From CAYXFD01 sp964464175 (GTDB taxonomy: Bacteria > Cloacimonadota > Cloacimonadia > Cloacimonadales > JAJBBL01): 64,000 bases of DNA. This document shows, in pieces, positions 28,018-36,757 of this stretch; within the stretch, counting starts at the first letter, position 1, and each line of letters begins with the position of its first letter. The position numbers and the translations under genes were made by a program. The stretch lies in assembly GCA_964464175.1 (NCBI GenBank), contig CAYXFD010000006.1, positions 1 through 64,000 of the forward strand, written 5' to 3'. Under the pieces are notes generated by a model. That model made no database searches. It had not been told where the DNA came from and saw only the letters and a program-made list of their open reading frames with translations.

Positions 28018-29424
28018 ATGGATTACAAAATTAAAGACCTTGGTTTAGCTCAATACGGAAGAAAGGAGATCAATCTGGCTGAAGTTGAGATGCCGGGATT
28101 GATGGCTTTAAGAGAGAAGTATGAGGAAAGCAAACCTTTTGCCGGTACAAGAATTACCGGAAGCCTTCATATGACTATCCAGACGGCGGTTTTGATAGAG
28201 ACCTTGCTTGCCTTAGGGGCTCAGGTTCGCTGGGCAAGCTGTAATATCTATTCGACCCAGGATCAGGCAGCTGCCGCTATGGTTGAAAAGGGTGTTCCGG
28301 TCTTTGCCTGGAAAGGGGAGACTTTAACAGAGTATTGGTGGTGTACGAAGCAAGCGCTTATTTTCCCGGACGGTAAAGGTCCTGATTTGATAATTGATGA
28401 CGGTGGTGATGCAACATTACTGGTACACTCAGGTTATCAGCTGGAATCAGAATATCAAAAATCAGGAGAACTACCGCAGGAGAATACTGAGGAAAGAGAA
28501 AAGATGATCCTTCATAAGCTTCTTCTGGAAGAGCTGGAGGCTAAACCTAATCTCTGGCATGAAATTGCTGCCGGGATCAGGGGGGTGAGTGAAGAGACAA
28601 CCACCGGAGTTAACAGGCTTTATCGAATGGCTAAAGAGAAATCTCTATTATTCCCGGCGATAAATGTTAACGATTCTGTTACCAAATCAAAATTCGACAA
28701 TCTCTACGGCTGCCGGGAATCTTTAGCAGACGGGATCAAAAGGGGAACTGATATTATGGTCGCCGGTAAAGTTGTCGTAGTTTGCGGTTATGGCGACGTC
28801 GGAAAGGGATGTGCTCAATCAATGCGGGGTTTCGGAGCGAGAGTAATTGTTACTGAGATCGATCCGATCTGTGCCTTACAGGCTGCGATGGAGGGTTACG
28901 AAGTCAGAACCCTTGATGAGGTGGTAGCAGCAGCTGATATAGTAGTTACTGCAACGGGAAACTGTGATGTAGTTACCGTTGAGCAGATACTGCTGATGAA
29001 GAATAATGCAATTGTTTGTAATATCGGGCATTTCGATAATGAAATTGAAGTCGATAAACTCTATGCTCTGCCGGGAGTGAAAAAAGAGAATATCAAACCT
29101 CAGGTTGATCTAATCCATTTACCTAACGGTAAGGCAATTATTCTTCTCTCGGAGGGAAGATTAGTTAACCTCGGTAATGCTACCGGACACCCCTCTTTTG
29201 TAATGAGTAACTCCTTTACAAATCAGGTTCTTGCCCAGATCGAGCTGCTTCAGAAAAACTATGAGGTAGGGGTCTATACTCTACCTAAACTACTCGACGA
29301 AGAAGTCGCCCGCTTACATCTGGAGAAGACCGGAATATCTTTGACCCGGTTGAATGAAAAACAGGCAGCTTATATTGGAGTATCACCCGCTGGTCCCTAT
29401 AAACCGGATCATTATCGTTACTAA
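28018..29424 (+). CDS. ahcY: Adenosylhomocysteinase
   Basis: NAD-dependent enzyme that splits S-adenosylhomocysteine to adenosine and homocysteine, removing the inhibitory product of methylation. Visible features: GSLHMTIQTAVLIETL near the substrate site, NVNDSVTKSKFDNLYG, the NAD-binding GYGDVGKGCAQSM, NIGHFDNEI, and the family's C-terminal Lys-Pro-Asp-His-Tyr-Arg-Tyr. It includes the bacterial insertion of about 40 residues (about 145-190). I use the ATG at 28018 (468 residues); a GTG five codons earlier is possible, and neither has a strong ribosome site. I could not fit a SAH riboswitch to the 130-base leader. Confidence 0.95.
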   Translation: MDYKIKDLGLAQYGRKEINLAEVEMPGLMALREKYEESKPFAGTRITGSLHMTIQTAVLIETLLALGAQVRWASCNIYSTQDQAAAAMVEKGVPVFAWKGETLTEYWWCTKQALIFPDGKGPDLIIDDGGDATLLVHSGYQLESEYQKSGELPQENTEEREKMILHKLLLEELEAKPNLWHEIAAGIRGVSEETTTGVNRLYRMAKEKSLLFPAINVNDSVTKSKFDNLYGCRESLADGIKRGTDIMVAGKVVVVCGYGDVGKGCAQSMRGFGARVIVTEIDPICALQAAMEGYEVRTLDEVVAAADIVVTATGNCDVVTVEQILLMKNNAIVCNIGHFDNEIEVDKLYALPGVKKENIKPQVDLIHLPNGKAIILLSEGRLVNLGNATGHPSFVMSNSFTNQVLAQIELLQKNYEVGVYTLPKLLDEEVARLHLEKTGISLTRLNEKQAAYIGVSPAGPYKPDHYRY

Positions 29425-29609
29425 ACAATCTCAGGGTCTAATCACTGGTAAGGACTGGAAACCTTTCCAGGGTGCCGGTTAACAGGTTTTTAAAATCCGG
29501 AAAGGAAAAAGAGAAGTAATTGATTGGATACTCGTTATAAAAGCGGGATTTTCCTCCGGAGAGAGATAAGAAGTTGAAATAAAACATAGAATTGAAGGAG
29601 AAATAGTTA

Positions 29610-30908
29610 ATGACATTGTTAGAAAAAATTGAAAACAGAAAAGCACTGGTAGCAGTTGTGGGATTAGGTTATGTCGGACTACCAATGGCCGTAACAGTAG
29701 CAAGGAATGGTTATCAGGTATTAGGTTTCGATATCCAGCAGAAAAGGGCGGATCAAGTCAACCGGGGTGAGAACTATATCGGTGATGTCGATTCGGATGA
29801 GTTTCAACAATTGGTGAATAAAGGACTCATAAAGGCTACGACCGACTATTCACTCATCAAGGAGATGGATGTAATTATGGTTGCTGTTCCGACACCTTTG
29901 GACAAGTACAAGCAGCCTGACTCATCTTATGTCGAATCTTCAACTAAATCAATTGCCCAGTACATAAAGAAAGATACTCTATTGGTTCTGGAGAGTACAA
30001 CCTATCCCGGAACGACCAGAGAGATCGTTACTCCTGAAATTGAAAAACGGGGTTTGGTTGTCGGTAAAGACGTCTATATTGCCTTCTCACCCGAAAGAGT
30101 AGATCCCGGTAATAAAGACTATAAAACAGACAATACTCCCAAAGTGGTCGGCGGTATGACAGCTGAATGTAATCGGATCTCCGAAGTTTTCTATAATTCG
30201 GTGTTAAAAGCTCCGGTCTTCATTGTTTCCTCTCCTGAAGTTGCCGAGATGGAGAAGATCTATGAGAATACTTTCCGCAACATAAACATAGCGCTGGCAA
30301 ATGAAATGACCATTCTCTGTGAAAAGATGGGTATTGATATCTGGGAAGTCATCGAAGCCGCGAGTACAAAACCCTACGGCTTTATGGCGTTCTATCCCGG
30401 ACCTGGTATTGGCGGGCATTGTATCCCTCTCGATCCTTTCTATCTAACCTGGAAAGCAAGAGAGTTTAACTATCACACCCGCTTGATAGAACTTGCCGGA
30501 GAGATTAATAACTCCATGCCCGATTTTGTTGTCGGGAAAGCAATGTCAATTCTGAATAGAAAAGGTTTAGCTATCTCAAAAGCTAAAATACTTCTGATTG
30601 GAGCTGCCTATAAGAAAGATATCGATGATCTAAGAGAATCACCGATTCAGATGCTTATTGATCTGCTGGAGAAAAACGGGTGTAGTCCTGATTATAACGA
30701 TCCTTATATTCCTGACTTCGTTAATGAGATCAATCATAAAGAGTATAGATCTGTTTCTTTGGACGACCTGAGTCAATATGATCTGGTAATCATCATAACC
30801 GATCATTCAATCTATGATTATGATGATATAGTCGCTAAATCCAAGCTGATATTAGATACCAGGTTAGCGACAAAAGGAATGAAAGACGAGAAGATAATCC
30901 GTCTTTAA
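29610..30908 (+). CDS. UDP-N-acetyl sugar 6-dehydrogenase (WbpA/WecC type)
   Basis: A 432-residue NAD-dependent dehydrogenase that oxidises C6 of a UDP-N-acetylhexosamine to the uronic acid for surface polysaccharide synthesis. The Rossmann motif GLGYVGLPMAV is near residue 17, and the catalytic Cys lies in GGHCIPLDPFY, the variant seen in UDP-GlcNAc/ManNAc dehydrogenases (UDP-glucose dehydrogenases have GGSCFPKD). Other segments are SPERVDPGN and GAAYKKDIDDLRESP. AAGGAG precedes the ATG. The exact sugar cannot be set. Other polysaccharide genes are absent nearby, except the NusG-like regulator and ugd downstream. Confidence 0.9.
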   Translation: MTLLEKIENRKALVAVVGLGYVGLPMAVTVARNGYQVLGFDIQQKRADQVNRGENYIGDVDSDEFQQLVNKGLIKATTDYSLIKEMDVIMVAVPTPLDKYKQPDSSYVESSTKSIAQYIKKDTLLVLESTTYPGTTREIVTPEIEKRGLVVGKDVYIAFSPERVDPGNKDYKTDNTPKVVGGMTAECNRISEVFYNSVLKAPVFIVSSPEVAEMEKIYENTFRNINIALANEMTILCEKMGIDIWEVIEAASTKPYGFMAFYPGPGIGGHCIPLDPFYLTWKAREFNYHTRLIELAGEINNSMPDFVVGKAMSILNRKGLAISKAKILLIGAAYKKDIDDLRESPIQMLIDLLEKNGCSPDYNDPYIPDFVNEINHKEYRSVSLDDLSQYDLVIIITDHSIYDYDDIVAKSKLILDTRLATKGMKDEKIIRL

Positions 30909-31092
30909 AGAACAGTAAGGCATTGTTATCCGTTTCAGAAGCAAAAAAAAAAGAAGTACTGACACATGAGCAATCTTCGAATAGGAAGAAGAGAGAAAAG
31001 CCGGGACTTTGAAGCTCTCTCTCTTTGTTTCAATAATGGGGTTTTAATACTGATCCCTGCAATGTAGATTTAGCTTCAGAGGGAGAAAGACT

Positions 31093-31650
31093 TTGAAAGA
31101 AACTGAGAACGGTTTTACTGAATTGTTTGGTGGTTTGGTTCCGGGTTCAGAGAAATCACATTGGTATGTGATCTACACCAAACCGAGAAGAGAAAAAAAA
31201 TTAGCTGAATATGCCTTTAAGAACAATATTCACTACTATCTCCCCTTGGTTGATAGTATCAAATTCTACGAGAGGAAAAAAGTAGTTTATACAAAGCCGA
31301 TGTTTACCAGCTACTTATTCGTAAAAGCAGATCCCTGGGAAAAACAGCAGCTTTGTATCTCCGGGCACACAGTATCATTCCTCAATGTCAAAGATGAGCA
31401 GAGTTTTCTGGAAGAGCTGCGGTACATTTACCATGTCAGAACAAAAAATGTCGAGATCACCCCTCATCATTACCTGGAAAAGGGGACGAAAGTCAGATTT
31501 ACAGGCGGACCTTTAAAAGGGGTCAGCGGGTTAGTAGCGGACAGCACTAATATCAAAAAGGTCATTCTTCAGGTTAATATCCTTAAACGGGCAATTTCCG
31601 TGACTGCAGAAAGCAATCAATTGGAGATAATCAATGATCATGATCTGTAA
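31093..31650 (+). CDS. NusG-family antiterminator paralogue (UpxY/RfaH/LoaP type)
   Basis: A 185-residue specialised NusG. The NGN domain (about residues 22-120) starts with SHWYVIYTKPRREKKLAEY and the KOW domain (about 125-180) holds KGTKVRFTGGPLKGVSGLV. The loop after the first helix and the WYVIYTKPR pattern match UpxY/LoaP regulators, which ride RNA polymerase through long polysaccharide operons, rather than housekeeping NusG. It starts with TTG, with GGGAG at a seven-base distance. The target operon is not visible; only nucleotide-sugar dehydrogenase genes lie beside it. Confidence 0.88.
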   Translation: MKETENGFTELFGGLVPGSEKSHWYVIYTKPRREKKLAEYAFKNNIHYYLPLVDSIKFYERKKVVYTKPMFTSYLFVKADPWEKQQLCISGHTVSFLNVKDEQSFLEELRYIYHVRTKNVEITPHHYLEKGTKVRFTGGPLKGVSGLVADSTNIKKVILQVNILKRAISVTAESNQLEIINDHDL

Positions 31651-31790
31651 ACAGGGCTGGAATACTGGAAAGAGAAGTCGAGTATCTAATACTCCAACAG
31701 CAACTCTTTTAGTCTTCCGGATATCTTTCATGACAGAGAAACTGAAAGTTTGATCTGTCTCACATTATTTTATCAAAAGGAGTGTGATAT

Positions 31791-32768
31791 ATGGCTGTAA
31801 TTGACTTAGAGCAAAGAGCCAAAAGTTTCCTTGATAACCGAAAGCGAAATATTATGGTTATTCTTCTTATTGTCGGTCTTTTGGTTATCATCGGAACCGG
31901 TCTCTATACCGTGGATCCCGAAGAAGTAGGAGTTATTCAAAGATTTGGTAAATATGTCCATACTACTGAACCGGGGCTCCGCTTTAAGATACCTTTTGGG
32001 GTCGATAAGCTAACCAAGGTGAAAGTAAAGTATGTCTTCAAGGAGGAGTTCGGATTCCGTACTTTGGAAGTCGGTCAAAGCGCAACCCGGTATTCGCAAA
32101 GAGACTTTTCGGGTGAATCTCAGATGCTGACCGGAGATCTAAACATCGCAGATGTAGAATGGATAATTCAATATCAAATAAATGACCCGATAAAGTATCT
32201 CTTCAATGTCCGCGATGTAGAGGGGACTTTGAGGAACTTAGCAGAATCATCAATGAGACAGGTAGTCGGGGATCATAGTGTCGATGAAGTAATCGTCCTG
32301 ACCCGTCAGGAAATTGCTTTCCAAACAAAACTAATCCTGCAGCAACATCTTGAAGATTATCAGACCGGTTTGGTCATCAGAAACGTCAACTTGCAGAATG
32401 TAACTCCTCCTCTTCCGGTGCAACCGGCTTTTAATGAAGTAAATGCTGCTTTGCAGGAAGAAGAAAGGATTGTTAACGAAGCACGACAGAAATATAATCA
32501 GGTCATTCCGGAAGCGAGAGGAAAAGCCCTGCAGATAATCGAACAAGCTGAAGGCTATGCGGTCAACCGGGTTAACAGAGCAACCGGAGATGCCAATCGT
32601 TTTGTTGATGTCTGGTCTGAATACAACAGGGCAAAGACCGTAACCAAGAAACGGCTTTACCTTGAAACAATGGAAGAGGTTCTTCAGAAGATTGAGAAGA
32701 TCTATATTGTTGACGAAGATCAATCGGGGATACTTCCTCTTCTTGATTTAGAGAAAGGGGGTAGCTAA
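31791..32768 (+). CDS. hflK: HflK, SPFH-domain membrane protein
   Basis: A 325-residue prohibitin-like protein. A single membrane segment (about residues 18-38) leads into the SPFH/band 7 domain starting VDPEEVGVIQRFGKYV and a helical tail rich in Glu, Arg and Ala. With HflC it forms the large membrane cage that surrounds FtsH and limits its proteolysis of membrane proteins. The hflC start overlaps its stop by one base (TAATG), giving strict coupling. It lacks the long Gly/Pro-rich N-terminus of enterobacterial HflK. AAGGAG stands upstream. Confidence 0.93.
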   Translation: MAVIDLEQRAKSFLDNRKRNIMVILLIVGLLVIIGTGLYTVDPEEVGVIQRFGKYVHTTEPGLRFKIPFGVDKLTKVKVKYVFKEEFGFRTLEVGQSATRYSQRDFSGESQMLTGDLNIADVEWIIQYQINDPIKYLFNVRDVEGTLRNLAESSMRQVVGDHSVDEVIVLTRQEIAFQTKLILQQHLEDYQTGLVIRNVNLQNVTPPLPVQPAFNEVNAALQEEERIVNEARQKYNQVIPEARGKALQIIEQAEGYAVNRVNRATGDANRFVDVWSEYNRAKTVTKKRLYLETMEEVLQKIEKIYIVDEDQSGILPLLDLEKGGS

Positions 32769-33700
32769 TGAAACAGACATTATTGATTATCCTTGGTGTC
32801 ATCTTACTCATTGTGCTCGTAAATGCTTTCTACATTATCGATGAAACAGAACAAGCAATTATCACCCAGTTTGGTGAACCGATCGGAGGGGCTAGGACCG
32901 AAGCGGGTATCTTCCTGAAGACACCTTTTATTCAAAAAGTTCATTATCTTGAGAAAAGGATTCTCAAATGGGACGGAGAACAAAACCAGATTCCCACTCA
33001 GGATAAGAAGTTTATCTGGGTTGATACATTTGCCCGCTGGCGTATAGTAGATCCCCTTTTATTCTATCAGTCAGTACGCTCAGAGATCTTTGCCCAGAGT
33101 CGTCTTGATGATATTATTGATGGTGTAACCCGGGATATTATCACCCTTAATACTCTGATAGAGATAGTCCGTGATACTGATCGTGAACTATCTTTTGCTA
33201 TTGATTTTGAAGCTGATTACTATGAGGAGATTCAATCAGAGATTAAGGTAGGGAGAAGAGCTATAGCAGATTCCATCTTTTCTGTAGCCAAGCCCTTGAT
33301 CGAGCAGTTCGGGATAGAACTGATAGATGTTCAGGTCAAAAGGGTCAACTATATCGAAGATGTGAGAAAACAGGTCTATGACAGAATGAGTTCCGAACGG
33401 AAAAAGATTGCCGACCGGTACCGTTCAAGCGGACACGGCAGGGCAGCTGAGATCATCGGAAGAATGGAAAGAGAATTACAGCAGATAGAATCGGAAGCAT
33501 ACAGAACCTCGCAGGAGATCATGGGCAGGGCAGATGCTGAAGCTACCGGCATCTATGCTTCTGCCTATAATCGTGATCCGGGATTTTTTGAGTTTATGAG
33601 AACGCTGGAAGCTTATAAGAGAACGATCAATGATCAGAATATCATGATCATGACGACCGATAGTGATTTCTATAAATTGATGAAAAAAAGTGGTAATTAA
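32768..33700 (+). CDS. hflC: HflC, SPFH-domain membrane protein
   Basis: The 310-residue partner of HflK. An N-terminal membrane segment (about residues 3-24) is followed by the SPFH domain with YIIDETEQAIITQFGEP, GIFLKTPFIQKVHYLEKRIL, and YDRMSSERKKIADRYRSSG, which matches the conserved HflC helix. Long helical residues 195-270 assemble the ring wall. The ATG overlaps the hflK stop. The typical C-terminal TDSDFYKLMK segment is present. Confidence 0.94.
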   Translation: MKQTLLIILGVILLIVLVNAFYIIDETEQAIITQFGEPIGGARTEAGIFLKTPFIQKVHYLEKRILKWDGEQNQIPTQDKKFIWVDTFARWRIVDPLLFYQSVRSEIFAQSRLDDIIDGVTRDIITLNTLIEIVRDTDRELSFAIDFEADYYEEIQSEIKVGRRAIADSIFSVAKPLIEQFGIELIDVQVKRVNYIEDVRKQVYDRMSSERKKIADRYRSSGHGRAAEIIGRMERELQQIESEAYRTSQEIMGRADAEATGIYASAYNRDPGFFEFMRTLEAYKRTINDQNIMIMTTDSDFYKLMKKSGN

Positions 33701-33712
33701 CGAGGTAGATTG

Positions 33713-35035
33713 ATGAATGTGACAGTTGTTGGCAGTGGTTATGTCGGTTTAGTGACCGGAACTTGTTTCTCGGAGATGGGAAACAGAGTCATCTGTGTTG
33801 ATAAAGATAAAGGAAAAATCGAAAAACTTAATCAGGGGATAATCCCGATTTATGAACCTGGTCTCGAAGAGATGCTCTTACGAAACAAAAGAGAGGAGCG
33901 GATTTCATTTACCACCGATCTCCGCAAAGCAGTAGAACAGTCTCAACTCTGTTTTATTGCAGTTAACACTCCTCCGGGTGAAGACGGCTCTGCTGATCTT
34001 ACTCATGTTCTGAATGTAGCCAGAGATATTGCTCGGTTTATGAACGAGTATAAGATCATCGTTAACAAATCTACTGTCCCTGTCGGAACTGCAGATCTGG
34101 TGAAACAAGAAGTTACGAAGATACTGCAGGAAAGGGAAGAAAACCATGATTTTGCCGTCGTCTCTAATCCCGAGTTCTTAAAAGAGGGAAATGCTCTTGA
34201 GGATTTTATGAAACCCGACAGGGTAGTTATCGGAACTGATAAGAAAGAAGTGGGAGAGACCATGACTGCTCTCTATTCCCCCTTTAACCGGGTGAATGAA
34301 AGGATCATGGTTATGTCCGTTCGTTCGGCAGAAATGACGAAATATGCAGCCAATGCCATGCTGGCAACAAAGATATCTTTTATCAATGAAATTGCCAGAT
34401 TGTGTGAACTGACCGGAGCAGATGTTGCCGAAGTCAGAAAAGGAATCGGTTCAGACAGCCGGATAGGCTATAAGTTTATCTACCCCGGGGTAGGTTATGG
34501 CGGCAGTTGTTTCCCCAAAGATATTGCCGCCCTGGTAAAGATGGGAGAACAGAATAAGCTTGATCTGCAAATATTACGGGCAGTGGAAACAGTAAATGAA
34601 CAGCAGAAAATGATCCTCGTCGAGAAGGTTAAAAGACATTTCGGCAACGATCTTAGCGGAAAGAGATTTGCGGTTTGGGGATTAGCCTTTAAACCCCAAA
34701 CAGATGATATGAGGAAAGCCCCGTCTCTGACGATAATCGATGCTCTGCTCAAAGCAGGGGCAGCGGTAAGAGCTTGCGATCCGATAGCTCTGACAGAAGC
34801 CAAGAAGGCTTTTGGAAAAAGAGAAGGTCTTTCCTTCTTTGAGGATAATTATGAGGTTCTTGAGGGGGCAGATGCTCTTCTGCTAATTACAGAATGGCAC
34901 CAATTCCGCTATCCCGACTTCTCAAAAATGAAACAACTCATGAAAGATCCGGTAGTTTTTGACGGCAGAAATCAGTACAACCCCCAAAAGATGAAAGAGA
35001 CAGGTTTTATCCATTATTCGATCGGAAGACCTTAG
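33713..35035 (+). CDS. ugd: UDP-glucose 6-dehydrogenase
   Basis: Oxidises UDP-glucose to UDP-glucuronate with two NAD. MNVTVVGSGYVGLVTGTC is the N-terminal Rossmann motif; the catalytic Cys is in GGSCFPKDIAAL, diagnostic for the glucose enzyme. SVRSAEMTKYAANAML and the C-terminal WGLAFKPQTDDMRKAPS segment are also conserved. I use the ATG at 33713 (440 residues) with GAGG seven bases upstream; a TTG one codon earlier is less likely. It lies 12 bases after hflC, probably in one transcript. It and the dehydrogenase at 29610 supply two different uronic-acid donors. Confidence 0.95.
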   Translation: MNVTVVGSGYVGLVTGTCFSEMGNRVICVDKDKGKIEKLNQGIIPIYEPGLEEMLLRNKREERISFTTDLRKAVEQSQLCFIAVNTPPGEDGSADLTHVLNVARDIARFMNEYKIIVNKSTVPVGTADLVKQEVTKILQEREENHDFAVVSNPEFLKEGNALEDFMKPDRVVIGTDKKEVGETMTALYSPFNRVNERIMVMSVRSAEMTKYAANAMLATKISFINEIARLCELTGADVAEVRKGIGSDSRIGYKFIYPGVGYGGSCFPKDIAALVKMGEQNKLDLQILRAVETVNEQQKMILVEKVKRHFGNDLSGKRFAVWGLAFKPQTDDMRKAPSLTIIDALLKAGAAVRACDPIALTEAKKAFGKREGLSFFEDNYEVLEGADALLLITEWHQFRYPDFSKMKQLMKDPVVFDGRNQYNPQKMKETGFIHYSIGRP

Positions 35036-35064
35036 GCAGAATTGGCGATAGGATTCAGATGTTC

Positions 35065-35092
35065 TTGACAGAGAGCAAATTTCGTTTATGCT
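35065..35092 (+). promoter_or_regulatory. Candidate sigma70-type promoter for the 35161-35981 genes
   Basis: TTGACA at 35065 and TATGCT at 35087 are separated by 16 bases, in the gap after ugd and about 70 bases before the next start codon. It would transcribe the small membrane protein, tadA and the tRNA-Ser gene. Confidence 0.5.
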
Positions 35093-35160
35093 GATAAGAG
35101 ACTGGAATACTTGATACTGTATATCAGTTTTGAGCAGAACATTCATCAAGGAGTAAACAA

Positions 35161-35532
35161 ATGCCGGAAATATTGTCTATGAAAACATTTCTAAAACTCG
35201 AGGATAAACTCGGGACAGAAGCAGCAAAAGAGGTATATCAACTGGCAGAAGCTATCTATGAAGAAGTTGAGAAAAAAGCGGAAGAAATGCTGGGTCAATA
35301 TCAGCTCCGAATCAAAGAGTCCGGAGAAAACTCTGCCACTAAAGGTGACTTGACTGATTTCCGGAAAGAGCTCAATACTACATTGATGACCTTGTTTGAA
35401 GAGAGAGTCGGTGATTTGAAAGATAAACTGCGGCAGCATCGCAAGGCTTTTCAGCGAGTGACACTCTTATTGATAGTTAATATTATCATTCTTCTGATCC
35501 TTTCCGGGTACGTTATTATTCCCTTGATCTAA
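35161..35532 (+). CDS. Small coiled-coil protein with C-terminal membrane anchor
   Basis: I do not recognise the family with certainty. The 123 residues are a charged helical region (about 1-95), including a likely coiled coil with heptad-like Leu spacing near 70-90, and one C-terminal hydrophobic segment (about 98-119) ending in Pro-Leu-Ile. The layout resembles DUF1640/CCDC90-type tail-anchored proteins. The ATG is preceded by AAGGAG. Its stop codon overlaps the tadA start by one base (TAATG), so the two are made together. Confidence 0.75.
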   Translation: MPEILSMKTFLKLEDKLGTEAAKEVYQLAEAIYEEVEKKAEEMLGQYQLRIKESGENSATKGDLTDFRKELNTTLMTLFEERVGDLKDKLRQHRKAFQRVTLLLIVNIIILLILSGYVIIPLI

Positions 35533-35981
35533 TGAAGGAAAGAGATCTCTCTTGGATGAATATTGCCCTTGCTGAGGCTGACAAGGCATTTGCCGAGGAT
35601 GAAATCCCTGTCGGAGCGCTTTTGATCAAAGATAATGAGATTATCGCTAAAAATCATAACCGCACCAGACAGCTTAATGATCCCTCTGCTCATGCTGAGA
35701 AATTGATCATTGAAGAATGTATCAAACAAAACCGGAAATATCTGACGGATTGTACTCTTTATGTTACTCTCGAGCCATGCAGTATGTGTGCCGGTTTGAT
35801 GGTCTTGGTAAGATTGGGACGGCTTGTATTCGGTGCTCATGATCCCAAAACAGGAGCAGTTGGTTCTCTTTACAATATACCGTTGGATAGACAACTGAAT
35901 CATAATATTGAGATCTTGCAGGGATTACTGGCGGAAGAGAGCAGCAGATTATTGAAGACCTTTTTCAAAAATAAACGTTAG
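35532..35981 (+). CDS. tadA: tRNA adenosine(34) deaminase
   Basis: Deaminates A34 of tRNA-Arg(ACG) to inosine. The zinc site is complete: HAEKLII (His and the proton-shuttling Glu) and PCSMCAG (two Cys). The 149 residues are typical, with the C-terminal helix of TadA. A guanine or cytidine deaminase is less likely because of the LEPCSMCAGLM and VFGAHDPKTGAVGS segments. The gene runs straight into tRNA-Ser(CGA), two bases after its stop codon, so both may share a transcript. Confidence 0.93.
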   Translation: MKERDLSWMNIALAEADKAFAEDEIPVGALLIKDNEIIAKNHNRTRQLNDPSAHAEKLIIEECIKQNRKYLTDCTLYVTLEPCSMCAGLMVLVRLGRLVFGAHDPKTGAVGSLYNIPLDRQLNHNIEILQGLLAEESSRLLKTFFKNKR

Positions 35982-35982
35982 C

Positions 35983-36074
35983 GGAGAGTTGCCGGAGCGG
36001 TTGAACGGGGCGGTCTCGAAAACCGTTGAAGGTGGTGACACCTTCCCAGGGTTCGAATCCCTGACTCTCCGCCA
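35983..36074 (+). tRNA. tRNA-Ser (anticodon CGA)
   Basis: The acceptor stem GGAGAGT/ACTCTCC, a long variable arm (GGTGGTGACACC region) and a TTCGAAT T-loop mark a class II tRNA. The anticodon loop CTCGAAA gives CGA, reading UCG. The 3' CCA is encoded. It starts one base after the tadA stop codon. Confidence 0.95.
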
Positions 36075-36381
36075 TTATTTTATTTGTTTGGCTATTCTGG
36101 AGTTACTTGTATTCCTTGCTGTTTTGGTTACCAAAACGGTTCTCTCATAAGCCTTATTAGAGGATATTAGAGGGAACCGGATGAGATGTCTTTTTGGAGA
36201 TAACTCGGTCCTGATTTAATACATCAATTTACCACCGGTATTCGAAAGCACTGCCTGGCTACAAATAGGGAAAACATGTGAATTAACCGGCAAACAACGA
36301 AATTGCGAATAATCAAGGTATCTTATTAAACAGGAAAGTAACAGTCACTATTATCTTTTAGATAAAAATTAACATCATTTC

Positions 36382-36410
36382 TTGACAAAAAAAATAGCTG
36401 ATTATTTATT
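36382..36410 (+). promoter_or_regulatory. Candidate promoter upstream of the GLUG-repeat gene
   Basis: TTGACA at 36382-36387 is followed after 17 bases by TTTATT at 36405, with a TATAAG a few bases further on. The -35 is perfect and the -10 is weak. It would transcribe the small frame and the large secreted protein. Confidence 0.4.
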
Positions 36411-36477
36411 GCCTATAAGTTCGACATCCCATTTTTATGTAGATGTGAAAGTACTCATACTCCTTTTCTTGTTGGTT

Positions 36478-36491
36478 ACGGGGATGCCGTG
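36478..36491 (+). repeat. REP-like motif, copy 1
   Basis: ACGGGGATGCCGTG, with ACGG and CCGT arms, resembles the ATGCCGTG core found twice downstream of the next gene (39830 and 39958). See those entries. Confidence 0.35.
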
Positions 36492-36506
36492 AACAAGGAG
36501 AACAAT

Positions 36507-36716
36507 ATGAAGATTGATCAAAAAAAAATCAGTATACCCCCCCCCTGTAACTTATTTCACAGCAAGGAATTAGATAATAGATTATCTCATTGGAGCAACT
36601 ACGGTAATGTCAATACCAGTATCTCAACCCACAATAAATTCATTCCTCCCTCGTCTCTCTTAGTTATGGAGAGACGTATTAGTTCCGAAGTACAAGGTAT
36701 AATTTTTCTTCTGTGA
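36507..36716 (+). CDS. Possible 69-residue protein of unknown function containing a C9 tract
   Basis: An open frame preceded by AAGGAG at a six-base distance. The product has no signal peptide or known motif. The triple-Pro is encoded by nine consecutive C (36537-36545), unusual in this AT-rich DNA and prone to slippage. Shifted frames stop within 30 bases, so slippage would truncate the product rather than fuse it to the next gene. It may be a real small protein or a leader frame for the GLUG-repeat gene. Confidence 0.3.
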   Translation: MKIDQKKISIPPPCNLFHSKELDNRLSHWSNYGNVNTSISTHNKFIPPSSLLVMERRISSEVQGIIFLL

Positions 36717-36757
36717 ATTATTATGTAGGTGCAATTAACATGATAAGGAGGATAATC

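Larger units (their letters stand above)
36075..36506 (+). other. Intergenic region between tRNA-Ser and the small frame at 36507
   Basis: About 430 bases without a gene. It contains a hairpin GTTTTGG-TTA-CCAAAAC (36121-36137) with no T-run, a candidate promoter at 36382, and a REP-like motif at 36478. I could not match the leader after the promoter to a known riboswitch. Confidence 0.5.

Noticed and set aside
29425..29609. CTGGAAA-CC-TTTCCAG hairpin at 29455-29470 as terminator of ahcY
   Set aside because: The T-run is separated by about 20 bases, so termination is doubtful.
36121..36137. GTTTTGG/CCAAAAC hairpin as terminator of the tRNA-Ser transcript
   Set aside because: No T-run follows, so it does not qualify as an intrinsic terminator; kept only as a note.
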